A stretch of 64,000 nucleotides of DNA, from NCBI RefSeq assembly GCF_011320115.1, contig NZ_JAANOZ010000004.1, forward strand, positions 186,001-250,000, written 5' to 3'. Positions within the stretch are counted from its first letter, which is position 1. Every line of letters begins with the position of its first letter. Positions 38,861 through 46,860 of this stretch are shown one piece after another. Below the pieces are notes generated by a model. It saw only the letters and a list, made by a program, of their open reading frames with translations. It had not been told where the DNA came from and did no database searches. Source of the stretch: Croceibacterium segetis. GTDB lineage: Bacteria; Pseudomonadota; Alphaproteobacteria; Sphingomonadales; Sphingomonadaceae. The translations under genes and the position numbers were made by a program.

Positions 38861-40483
38861 ATGGCCACGCTAGCCGCCGAGGATGCGCCGCTGCGCGTGT
38901 CGCAAGTCAAGGTGATCGCCGCATCGTCGCTCGGCACGGTGTTCGAGTGGTACGATTTCTACCTCTACGGCCTCCTGGCGACGATCATCTCGGCGCAGTT
39001 CTTCTCCGGTGTCAACGACAGCACCGCCTTCATCCTCGCCCTCGCCGCCTTCGCCGCCGGCTTCGCGGTGCGGCCGTTCGGAGCACTCGTGTTCGGGCGG
39101 ATCGGCGACCTTGTCGGACGCAAGTACACCTTCCTGGTGACGATGGGCATCATGGGCGCCTCGACCTTCGCGGTCGGGCTGCTGCCGAGCTACGCCTCTG
39201 TGGGCGTGGCCGCGCCGTTGATGCTCGTCGCCTTGCGCATGCTGCAGGGCCTCGCGCTCGGCGGACAATACGGTGGTGCGGCGACTTACGTTGCCGAGCA
39301 CGCGCCCGAGGGCAAACGCGGATTCTACACCAGCTTCATCCAGACGACCGCCACGCTCGGCCTGTTCGCCGCGCTGCTGATCGTCATCGGCACGCGTACC
39401 TGGCTGGGCGAGGAGGCGTTCGCGACCTGGGGCTGGCGGCTGCCCTTCTTCGCCTCGGCGGCCCTGCTTTGCGTCTCGCTGTGGATCCGCCTGCAACTCG
39501 CCGAAAGCCCGGTCTACCAGCAGATGAAGGACGCCGGGGCGACCACCAAGGCGCCGCTGACCGAGGCTTTCGGCAACTGGAGGAGCGCCCGCCTGGTGCT
39601 GGTCGCTCTGCTCGGCGCCGTCGCCGGGCAGGCGGTGGTCTGGTACACCGGGCAGTTCTACGCGCTGTTCTACCTCGAGAAGATTCTCAAGGTCGACGGC
39701 GCGACCGCCAACATCCTGATTGCCGTGGCGCTGGCGATCGGCACGCCGTTCTTCGTGGTGTTCGGCTGGCTCAGCGACAAGATCGGCCGCAAGCCGATCA
39801 TCATGGCCGGGTGCGCGCTGGCGGCGGTCACTTACTTCCCGTTGTTCGGCGCGCTGACCGAAGCGGCCAACCCGGCGCTGGCGCACGCGACGGCGCGCAA
39901 TCCGGTGACAGTCGTCGCCGATCCGGCGAGCTGCTCAGTGCAGTTCGATCCCATCGGCAAGACCAAGTTCGACAAGAGCGGCTGCGACATCGGCAAGTCG
40001 GCCCTGGCCAAGGCGGGAATCCCCTACGCCAACGAGGCGACCCCGGGCGATCCGATAATCCGCATCGGCGACGCCCAGGTCCCGATAACCGACAAGGCCA
40101 GCTTCGATGCCGCCCTGCCCGCCTTGCTCGCGGACGCCGGCTACCCGGCCAAGGCCGACCCCGCCCAGACCAACACCCCGCTGGTCATCGCCATTCTCAC
40201 CGCGCTCGTGCTGCTGGTGACGATGGTCTACGGGCCGATCGCCGCGCTGCTGGTCGAGCTGTTCCCGGCGCGCATCCGCTACACCGCGATGAGCCTGCCC
40301 TACCACATCGGCAACGGCTGGTTCGGCGGTTTCCTGCCGACGATCGCCTTCGCCACCGTGGCGGCGACCGGCAATATCTACGCCGGGCTGTGGTACCCGG
40401 TCGGGGTGGCCGTGCTGACGCTGGTGGTCGGGCTGCTGTGGCTGCCGGAGACCTTCCGCCGGCGGATCGATCACGTAAGCTAG
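38861..40483 (+). CDS. MHS-family (metabolite:H+ symporter) MFS transporter
   Basis: A 540-residue twelve-helix MFS transporter. Typical MHS signatures are ASSLGTVFEWYDFYLYGLLA in helix 1, GRIGDLVGRKYTF after helix 2 and the helix 11 stretch PYHIGNGWFGGFLP. Between helices 8 and 9 (about residues 330-430) there is an unusually large polar loop of about 100 residues with two cysteines (CSVQFDP and GCDIGKS). Substrates of the family are carboxylates or betaines; this one is unknown. ATG 38861 follows GGGGAGACAGGA. Confidence 0.9.
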   Translation: MATLAAEDAPLRVSQVKVIAASSLGTVFEWYDFYLYGLLATIISAQFFSGVNDSTAFILALAAFAAGFAVRPFGALVFGRIGDLVGRKYTFLVTMGIMGASTFAVGLLPSYASVGVAAPLMLVALRMLQGLALGGQYGGAATYVAEHAPEGKRGFYTSFIQTTATLGLFAALLIVIGTRTWLGEEAFATWGWRLPFFASAALLCVSLWIRLQLAESPVYQQMKDAGATTKAPLTEAFGNWRSARLVLVALLGAVAGQAVVWYTGQFYALFYLEKILKVDGATANILIAVALAIGTPFFVVFGWLSDKIGRKPIIMAGCALAAVTYFPLFGALTEAANPALAHATARNPVTVVADPASCSVQFDPIGKTKFDKSGCDIGKSALAKAGIPYANEATPGDPIIRIGDAQVPITDKASFDAALPALLADAGYPAKADPAQTNTPLVIAILTALVLLVTMVYGPIAALLVELFPARIRYTAMSLPYHIGNGWFGGFLPTIAFATVAATGNIYAGLWYPVGVAVLTLVVGLLWLPETFRRRIDHVS

Positions 40484-40490
40484 CGCGCGG

Positions 40491-41756
40491 TCAGTCCGCC
40501 TCGACCAGCGCCACGCCCGGCCCGCCCGGCGCGTTGAGCCGCCGGAACAGCCGGCCGCGCTCGCTGAACAGCACGAGGAGCAGCGCCGAGCTCGAACCGA
40601 ACAGCAGCGCAAAGGCGAACGGGCGCGCGGTCCCGTCGTAGCTCTGGCCGATGACGATGCCGACCACGGCCGCGCCGAACATGCGGAAGAAGGTCTGCAC
40701 GCTGCTCGCCGCCCCGGCGATCTTGGCGAACGGCTGCATGGCGATCGAGCTGAAGTTGGCGCCGAGGAAGCCGAGCAGCGCGAGGTTGGTCGCCATCAAC
40801 GGCAGGAACCAGGCGAGCTGGCCGTCGCGATAGATCGCCGCCCAGACTTGCGCCGCGCTCACGCCGATGAAGACGATGACGCCGACATGCGACACCCGCC
40901 GCGCGCCGAAGCGCTCGACGATGCGGCTGTTGACGATGTTGGAGACCGCCATCATCGCCGCGGTGCCGCCGAACACCACCGGGAACCAACGCCCTGCGCG
41001 GAAATGCTCGCCGATCAGCTGCTGTGCGCTGTTCACGTAGCCGAACACCGCTCCAATCAGCAGCGCCGTGCCGAGCACGTAACCGATCGAGATGCGATTG
41101 AAGAGCGCCACGCGCATGTTGCCGAGGATCGCCCTTATCTCGATCTTCTGGCTATATTCGGGGCGCAGCGTTTCAGGCAGCCGCAGCCAGGTCCACAGCG
41201 CGGCGAGGCCGGCAAGGCACGCCAGGCCGACGAATATCCACCGCCAGCCGGCAATCAGCAGCACGGCCTGGCCGAGGCTCGGCGCGATCACCGGCACGGT
41301 GATGAACACCGCCGAGACCATGCTCATCGTCCGTGCCATCTTGTCGCCTTCGAACTGGTCGCGGACGATCGCCACCGGGGCGACCATCAGGCCGGCGCAC
41401 AGAAGACCTTGCAAGCCGCGGGCGACCAGGAGCACGGCAAAGCTGTCGACCGTCGCCACGATCAGCGAGAACAGCGCGTAACCGGCCAGCGCGACCATGA
41501 TCACCGGCTTGCGCCCGAAGCGGTCGGCGAACGAGCCGGGCAAGAGACAGCCGAGGCCGTTGGCAAGCAGGTACACCCCGACGATCAATTGCCGCTGGTT
41601 GCCGGCTTCCGCGCCCAGCTCGCGCGCGATGTCGTCGAGCGCCGGCAGCATGCCGTCGATGCACAGCGCGTTGAGGCTCATCAACAGCGCGATCAGCACG
41701 ATCAACTCGCGCTGGCCGATCGAAATCGGCTGATGGGGGGTGGCCGCGGTGGACAT
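40491..41756 (-). CDS. Bcr/CflA-type multidrug efflux MFS transporter
   Basis: A 421-residue twelve-helix transporter of the Bcr/CflA drug:H+ antiporter group. Family stretches are SLNALCIDGMLPALDDIARE in helix 1, the loop GSFADRFGRKPVIMV, and RGLQGLLCAGLMVAPVAIV. Longer readings past 41756 run into dinB antisense and lack a membrane helix. It is convergent with the MHS transporter and divergent from dinB. It probably pumps out lipophilic compounds from the cytoplasm. Confidence 0.9.
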   Translation of the reverse strand: MSTAATPHQPISIGQRELIVLIALLMSLNALCIDGMLPALDDIARELGAEAGNQRQLIVGVYLLANGLGCLLPGSFADRFGRKPVIMVALAGYALFSLIVATVDSFAVLLVARGLQGLLCAGLMVAPVAIVRDQFEGDKMARTMSMVSAVFITVPVIAPSLGQAVLLIAGWRWIFVGLACLAGLAALWTWLRLPETLRPEYSQKIEIRAILGNMRVALFNRISIGYVLGTALLIGAVFGYVNSAQQLIGEHFRAGRWFPVVFGGTAAMMAVSNIVNSRIVERFGARRVSHVGVIVFIGVSAAQVWAAIYRDGQLAWFLPLMATNLALLGFLGANFSSIAMQPFAKIAGAASSVQTFFRMFGAAVVGIVIGQSYDGTARPFAFALLFGSSSALLLVLFSERGRLFRRLNAPGGPGVALVEAD

Positions 41757-41828
41757 GGGACGCAAGGCCCTAGCCCCATGTTGCAGTGCGGTATAGCCCC
41801 TTCGTCTTCGCCGGACTAAAGCAAGACG

Positions 41829-42929
41829 ATGGAGGAGGACGAACCCGATCTCGGCCTGCGCAAGATCATCCACATCGACATGGATGCCTTCTTTGCCAGC
41901 GTCGAACAGCGCGACAACCCCGAGCTGCGCGGCAAGCCGGTCGCTGTCGGCGGAAGCGGCAGCCGCGGAGTCGTGGCTGCGGCCAGTTACGAGGCACGCA
42001 AGTTCGGCGTCCATTCCGCCATGCCGGGGATGACCGCACGGCGCTTGTGCCCCGACCTGATCTTCGTGCGCCACCGCTTCGAGGTCTATCACGAGGTCAG
42101 CCAGCAGATCCGCGCGATCTTCCGCGACTTCACCCCGCACGTGGAGCCGCTGAGCCTCGACGAGGCCTATCTCGACGTGACCGAGGACATTCGCGGGATC
42201 GGCAGCGCCACGCGCATCGCCGAGCTGATCCGCCAGCGCATTCGCCAGCAGACCCGGCTCACCGCCAGTGCGGGCGTGTCCTACAACAAGTTCCTCGCCA
42301 AGCTCGCCAGCGACCAGAACAAGCCCGACGGGATCTGCGTGATCAAGCCCGGCCAGGGCGCGCAGTTCGTCGCCAGGCTGCCGGTGCGCCGGTTCCACGG
42401 CGTCGGCCCGCGCGGAGCCGAAAAGATGGCCCGGCTCGGCATCGAGACCGGCGCCGACCTTGCCGCCAAGGACATCGCCTGGCTGCGCGCCAACTTCGGC
42501 AGCTTCGCCGATTACCTCTACCGCGCCGCGCGCGCGATCGACCTCAGACCGGTGCGCGCCAACCGCATCCGCAAGTCATTGGGCGGCGAGCGCACCTACA
42601 ACGAGGACATCTCGAGCGGCTCAGCCCTCCGCGTCGCGCTCGACGACATTATCGAGATCGTCTGGGAGCGCATCGCCGAGCACGACACCCGCGGGCGCAC
42701 GGTGACGCTCAAGCTCAAATTCACCGATTTCCAGCTGATGACCCGCGCCAAGTCGCTCTCGCGCGCGATCGACAGCAAGGCGGAATTTGCCCGCCTGTCC
42801 CGCGAGATTCTCGACGAAGCTCTACCGCTGCCGATGCCGGTGCGGCTTATCGGCCTGACGCTGTCGAACCTCGAGGGCGAGCAAGGCGACGAACGGGCGC
42901 CGGACACTGCGCAGTTGTCGCTGCTCTAG
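41829..42929 (+). CDS. dinB: DNA polymerase IV
   Basis: A Y-family translesion polymerase of 366 residues. The catalytic acidic residues sit in IIHIDMDAFFASVEQRDNP and in SLDEAYLDVT; thumb and little-finger domains follow with RNRIRKSLGGERTYNED. The chain ends AQLSLL, fitting the beta-clamp-binding pentapeptide QLxLL/F. It starts at ATG 41829 without an evident LexA box upstream. The stop overlaps the convergent Nudix gene. Confidence 0.96.
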   Translation: MEEDEPDLGLRKIIHIDMDAFFASVEQRDNPELRGKPVAVGGSGSRGVVAAASYEARKFGVHSAMPGMTARRLCPDLIFVRHRFEVYHEVSQQIRAIFRDFTPHVEPLSLDEAYLDVTEDIRGIGSATRIAELIRQRIRQQTRLTASAGVSYNKFLAKLASDQNKPDGICVIKPGQGAQFVARLPVRRFHGVGPRGAEKMARLGIETGADLAAKDIAWLRANFGSFADYLYRAARAIDLRPVRANRIRKSLGGERTYNEDISSGSALRVALDDIIEIVWERIAEHDTRGRTVTLKLKFTDFQLMTRAKSLSRAIDSKAEFARLSREILDEALPLPMPVRLIGLTLSNLEGEQGDERAPDTAQLSLL

Positions 42930-43393
42930 CGATCGGGAAACGCAACCTCGAGGCGATAGCGGGCAAAGCTGATCAGCTCTCCCGGGAGCGCGTCGAGCGC
43001 GAACCAGCCGCCGTCGATCACCTCGCGGCCATCGACGCGCGGTTCCGCGGCAAAACGCGCGGTAAACACGAATGCGCGGTGCGGCGCGCCGTCGAGCACC
43101 TCGTCGAACCGAGCCGCCAGAGTCAACTGTTCGAGCGCGCAGCCCAGTTCCTCGCGTATCTCGCGCTGCGCGCAGGCTTGCGGGTCCTCGGCCCGGCCGA
43201 GCCCTCCTCCGGGGAGCGACCAGCGTCCCGAGCCATAGCCGTGGCGGACCAGGAAGACGCGGCCTGCGTCGTCCACGGCGATCACCGAAACCCCCGCCGT
43301 TTCCCTTTTCGCCAGCCGCCGCCACCGCTTGCGCAGCCGGTGGGCGAGCCGCAGCAACGCGCGGTGCAGCGGGGCAGGAATCAGGTGAAGCAT
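42926..43393 (-). CDS. Nudix hydrolase
   Basis: A 155-residue Nudix hydrolase. The Nudix box is GGGLGRAEDPQACAQREIRE with the following ELG, matching GX5EX7REUXEEXGU. An N-terminal basic helix (residues 6-30, LHRALLRLAHRLRKRWRRLA) precedes the domain and is unusual for short Nudix enzymes; it may bind nucleic acid or membranes. Substrate cannot be told. It overlaps dinB by 4 bp in convergent orientation and the 6-phosphogluconolactonase gene by 13 bp in the same direction. Confidence 0.9.
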   Translation of the reverse strand: MLHLIPAPLHRALLRLAHRLRKRWRRLAKRETAGVSVIAVDDAGRVFLVRHGYGSGRWSLPGGGLGRAEDPQACAQREIREELGCALEQLTLAARFDEVLDGAPHRAFVFTARFAAEPRVDGREVIDGGWFALDALPGELISFARYRLEVAFPDR

Positions 43394-43995
43394 GTCACCG
43401 GCTGCCGCGCAGCGCCGAGCAGGCGGGCGACCGGCAGGTCGTTCTCGCCGCGCCCCGCCGCCTCGAATAGCGCGCGCTTTTCTTCCCCGCGAATGACGAA
43501 CATCAACTCATCCGAATCGAGCAGCGCCGGAATGGTCAAAGTTATCCGGGGATACGGCGCCTCGGGCGGCATTGGATCGGGCGTGATCATGCGCACCTTG
43601 AGCGGATCGTCGGCGCGCGGATCGGTGTTGGGGAACAGGGAGGCAATGTGTCCGTCGGCGCCCATCCCCAGCCAGGCGAGCGCGAAGTGCGGGACCTGCT
43701 CCATGACGCTGAGCGCGACGACCTCGGCGCCTGCGGGCTCGAGCAGCGCGCGGATCTTGCCGGTGTTGCTCGCCGGGTGGTCCTCGGGCACCTCGCGGTC
43801 GTCGCCCGGCCACACGGTCACCCGCCGCCACGCGAGCGGCATCGCCGTCAGGCGCTCGAGGATCGGAAATGGTGTCGAGCCGCCGGGAACGGTGATCGCG
43901 ATCGGCGCCTCGCTCCGGCCCAGCGCGGCCGCGAGCCGGCCATGCAGCCATTCGGCCGCCTGCGCATCGTCGGCGCCTGCAATCAGCTCAATCAT
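43381..43995 (-). CDS. pgl: 6-phosphogluconolactonase
   Basis: It hydrolyses 6-phosphogluconolactone, the second step of the oxidative pentose phosphate and Entner-Doudoroff routes. The 204-residue protein carries TVPGGSTPFPILERL near the N-terminus and the family signature LAWLGMGADGHIASLFPNTD. It is about 25 residues shorter than the average Pgl. There is no zwf or edd gene beside it. Its 3' end overlaps the Nudix gene by 13 bp, so they may be one unit. Confidence 0.88.
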   Translation of the reverse strand: MIELIAGADDAQAAEWLHGRLAAALGRSEAPIAITVPGGSTPFPILERLTAMPLAWRRVTVWPGDDREVPEDHPASNTGKIRALLEPAGAEVVALSVMEQVPHFALAWLGMGADGHIASLFPNTDPRADDPLKVRMITPDPMPPEAPYPRITLTIPALLDSDELMFVIRGEEKRALFEAAGRGENDLPVARLLGAARQPVTCFT

Positions 43996-44026
43996 CGCGC
44001 CAGCCTAGACGGCTGCTGGCTCCCTG

Positions 44027-44590
44027 TCAGCCGGTCAAGCCGCGCGCGCCCATCGCCACGACGACCGCTGCGAGGCCAAATAGCGCCCCCACGCCGAGGC
44101 GAACCGCCCGCAGCGGCAGCCGCAAGTCCCATTCCCCGCCCAGCGCCCATGCCGCGCTGAGCACCGCGCCGCTGCCGAGCGCCCCACCCGCTGCCGCCAG
44201 CACGGGAGTGCCGGTCGCCACCGCCAGCGCCAGCACGAAGAACCTCGCCGCGTCGGTCAGTTGTCCCGCAAACAACACCAGCGAGATGGCGCCGAGCGAG
44301 CGGGTCGGCTCGGCCGGAACGGCGCGACCACGCGCGACGAGCAGCTCGATCGCCGCCAGCGCCAGCGCCAGGGCAACGAACATCGCCTTGCCCGCCGGCG
44401 CCATCTTTGGCGCGAGCAGCGCCCCCGCCCATGCCGCCAGCGCTGACGTCGCGATCGCCGCGAACCAGCCGACGACGAGCAGCCCGGCGCTTTGTCCCAG
44501 GATTCCCGCCATCCCCGCCGTCATCCGCGTCGAGCGGCCGCCAAGCATGGCCAGCGCCGAAGTCAGCAGGGCGAGGAAAAGCGCCGGCAT
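44027..44590 (-). CDS. TMEM165/GDT1-like membrane protein, divergent
   Basis: A 187-residue protein with six predicted helices and two internal halves. The positions of the family's acidic motif ExGD(K/R) read LTSALAMLGGRSTRM and LVLFAGQLTDAARFF, so the first half lacks the acidic residue and only the second keeps an Asp. If it belongs to the GDT1 (Mn/Ca transport) family it has lost half of its signature and may not transport cations. It is a single gene next to the tRNA-Gly. Confidence 0.5.
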   Translation of the reverse strand: MPALFLALLTSALAMLGGRSTRMTAGMAGILGQSAGLLVVGWFAAIATSALAAWAGALLAPKMAPAGKAMFVALALALAAIELLVARGRAVPAEPTRSLGAISLVLFAGQLTDAARFFVLALAVATGTPVLAAAGGALGSGAVLSAAWALGGEWDLRLPLRAVRLGVGALFGLAAVVVAMGARGLTG

Positions 44591-44620
44591 GGCCGCGCTT
44601 TACCAGCTATGGCGGGAAAG

Positions 44621-44694
44621 TGGAGCGGGCGAAGGGAATCGAACCCTCGTCGTAAGCTTGGGAAGCTTCTGCTCTGCCATTGAGCTACGCCCGC
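44621..44694 (-). tRNA. tRNA-Gly (anticodon CCC)
   Basis: Read on the minus strand it begins GCGGGCGTAGCTC and ends CGCCCGCTCCA with an encoded CCA. The acceptor stem pairs GCGGGCG with CGCCCGC, the anticodon loop is TTCCCAA, and the T arm is AGGGTTCGATTCCCTT. It is intact and lies next to a decayed integrase gene. The part 44662-44688 is repeated at 57440-57466. Confidence 0.96.
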
Positions 44695-44751
44695 AAAAGC
44701 TTGGAAAACCGTTGTTTTTATCGCCAAGCCCGAAAAGGTTTGCAGTCGGGT

Positions 44752-44946
44752 TTACAGCCCGTCCCGCAAACGCTCGCCGATTGCCATAGCGATCTGCCCT
44801 TGGTCAACACAAACGCGCCCGATGCTGCGGGCCTGGTCTGGCGACCAGCTCATGACATCGGCGACCTGCTCATCGGTGAGACCTGCCTTGAGCGGTTTGG
44901 TGCAAAACGTGCCGCGTAGATCGTTTTCCGCTGGCTTCAGGTGGCC
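44752..44946 (-). pseudogene. decayed tyrosine recombinase (integrase) C-terminus
   Basis: The 64 readable residues before the stop run HLKPAENDLRGTFCTKPLKA, then GLTDEQVADVMSWSPDQARS, and end QIAMAIGERLRDGL. This is the end of the catalytic domain of phage-type integrases: the Arg of LRGT is kept, but the position of the catalytic Tyr is RVCVDQ, where the codon is TGT, one base away from TAT. Upstream the similarity fades and the frame contains no start, so at least the N-terminal two thirds are lost. It sits 58 bp from the 5' end of the tRNA-Gly. Confidence 0.75.
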
Positions 44947-45104
44947 CCGGCGACGATTTCCTGTTCGGATCGGTCGGGGCTGAGCGCCAGTCGCACCTGG
45001 TCATCGAAGATCATGGTGGGCGCGGTGTCACGTGTGAATGGCGCCGATCTCGCCGCGAAGGCGTGTCTGCGAGCGATCGCCAACTATCCGATCACCAAAA
45101 TCCC

Positions 45105-46859
45105 TCAGCTTCGCACGCATTTGAACGATTCGGCGTTCTCCGGATCGGCGTCTGGCGACTTGGGACGCGCGATCGACGGATAGGGACAAAGGGGCCGCGT
45201 CCGACCCGGCCATGGGCTGCCGGGAGCGGAGGCGGCGACTATGCGATCCGGCGCCTGGCCATGCTCGACCCAGCCGAGAAGTGCGGTGAAGGCGTCGAAC
45301 TGATCGGTCGAAGGGCCTCCCCCGCAGTGGTTCATGCCCGCGACCGGGAAGACTCGAACGACCTGCGCGGCGTTGCCATTCTCGCGCGCGTTCACCTCGT
45401 CCCACCAGTTCAGCGTATCGGTGACCGAAAACACCGGATCGGACGCACCCTGATAGACGATCATCCGCCCTCCGCGCCGGCGGAAGGCGGACAGGTCCGC
45501 GGAACGTGCGCCGATGTCCTGCCAGGCCGAGCGCCTGAAGGCACCGCCAGTCGCGTAGATCTTCGGGGCATCGCGATCGAAATCGAATCCGAGATCGTAC
45601 GCCAGGCGGTCCTGCGGCGCGGTCGGGGGCGTTGAGAATACGGCTGCCAGGGCTATCGACCCCATCGCCACGTTGAGCGACGGCATGGAGCCGTCGGCCG
45701 CGCCGATTTTCCAGCCACGCCAATCGCGGCCGGACCAACCTCCGTCCCAGGGAAACCCGGCGTAAAGGGGCTCACCCCGGCTGTTGCGCGGCCCATCGTG
45801 AATCCGCTCCAGCGCCTCGACCTGTGCCGGGATCAGGCAGCCTGACTGCTTAGCCCCACCGCAGGTGAGCCGCTTGAGCTCTGGGAGTACCTTGGCCGAC
45901 GTGCATTGGCGGAAAGCGCCGACAATCCCGTCACGCAGTCCGTCATCGGCGTCGCACGAAGCAAGAACGGCACCGCGTACAAGGTCGAGATCGGCCCCGC
46001 TGAAGCTGCGTGTCAGTGTTGCTGGAGTGACTTGCTCACCTTTGGCGCGAACGACCGCGGCGAACTGCTGTGTGTCCCACGCTTCGGCCAGCGCCGCGCG
46101 CGGCAACGAGAAACCCGGCGCTCCCGAAACGATGCCGTCGAACAGCGTCGGATAGCGCTGCGCCGCCATCATGCCCTCTTGCCCGCCTTTGGAGCAGCCG
46201 ACGAAGTAACTGTAGCGCGGCCCGTTCCCATAGAACCGCTCTGCGAGAGCCTTGGCCGCTAGCGCCACCGGCTTGATGGAAGCGCCGCCGTAATCGGCCC
46301 GCGCCTGCGGGTCGAAACCGAAGGCAGCGTCGCCGCCATGCGCGGGATCGTTGTTCGCCCTGGCATCGTGCCCGCTGTCTTGAGAGACCACGGCGAAGCC
46401 TTCGCTGATTGCCGGCGGCTTGGTGAATCCGATCATCCCCAGCGCCGACCCGAGGTTGCCGTCAAGCCCGCCGCCTCCTTCGAAGAGCAGCCGCCCGTTC
46501 CACTGCTCCGGCAGGCGCACGTGGAAGCGCAGGGCATAGTTCTGTCCGTCGACGCCCTTACGGTGGCGCATGCTGCCGACGATTTCGCAGTGGGCCGGCA
46601 AGGTTACGGCCGGTGCGGAAACGCCGGGCGGCCCCGCGGGGGCTTGCGTGCCGGCGGCGAGGTACTCGGCGGTGTCGATCCGCGTGTCCGCCTCAGGCCA
46701 CGCACCCTTCATCTGCTGGGCGAGAGCGGCGCAACGGGAAGAAAAATCCCCGGCTGAGGCACCTGGCGCCCCAGCCGGAGAAAGGCCCGAGGCCGCGCTG
46801 CATGCCGGGAGGAGCAAGAGCGCGGCGGTGTTCCCGAGCAAACGGGCGTCGATCTTCAT
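45105..46859 (-). CDS. tannase/feruloyl esterase family lipoprotein
   Basis: A 584-residue esterase of the tannase family, which cleaves ester bonds to gallic, ferulic or related hydroxyaromatic acids. The N-terminus is a lipoprotein signal (LLLLPACS, Cys20). The catalytic Ser is in YFVGCSKGGQEGMMAAQRYP, the Asp in VYQGASDPVFS and the His in AGMNHCGGG; the Cys neighbours (CS-D-HC) are characteristic for the family. It follows the TonB-dependent receptor gene after 1 bp, so both are one transcript. Expected location: outer membrane facing either side. The exact ester is unknown. Confidence 0.9.
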   Translation of the reverse strand: MKIDARLLGNTAALLLLPACSAASGLSPAGAPGASAGDFSSRCAALAQQMKGAWPEADTRIDTAEYLAAGTQAPAGPPGVSAPAVTLPAHCEIVGSMRHRKGVDGQNYALRFHVRLPEQWNGRLLFEGGGGLDGNLGSALGMIGFTKPPAISEGFAVVSQDSGHDARANNDPAHGGDAAFGFDPQARADYGGASIKPVALAAKALAERFYGNGPRYSYFVGCSKGGQEGMMAAQRYPTLFDGIVSGAPGFSLPRAALAEAWDTQQFAAVVRAKGEQVTPATLTRSFSGADLDLVRGAVLASCDADDGLRDGIVGAFRQCTSAKVLPELKRLTCGGAKQSGCLIPAQVEALERIHDGPRNSRGEPLYAGFPWDGGWSGRDWRGWKIGAADGSMPSLNVAMGSIALAAVFSTPPTAPQDRLAYDLGFDFDRDAPKIYATGGAFRRSAWQDIGARSADLSAFRRRGGRMIVYQGASDPVFSVTDTLNWWDEVNARENGNAAQVVRVFPVAGMNHCGGGPSTDQFDAFTALLGWVEHGQAPDRIVAASAPGSPWPGRTRPLCPYPSIARPKSPDADPENAESFKCVRS

Positions 46860-46860
46860 G

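Noticed and set aside
41757-41828. A LexA box in front of dinB
   Set aside because: I looked for the alphaproteobacterial GTTCN7GTTC or GAACN7GAAC pattern and found none between the two genes.
44680-44919. A plus-strand frame of 79 codons
   Set aside because: It begins within the tRNA-Gly and is antisense to the integrase remnant, whose protein pattern is clear.
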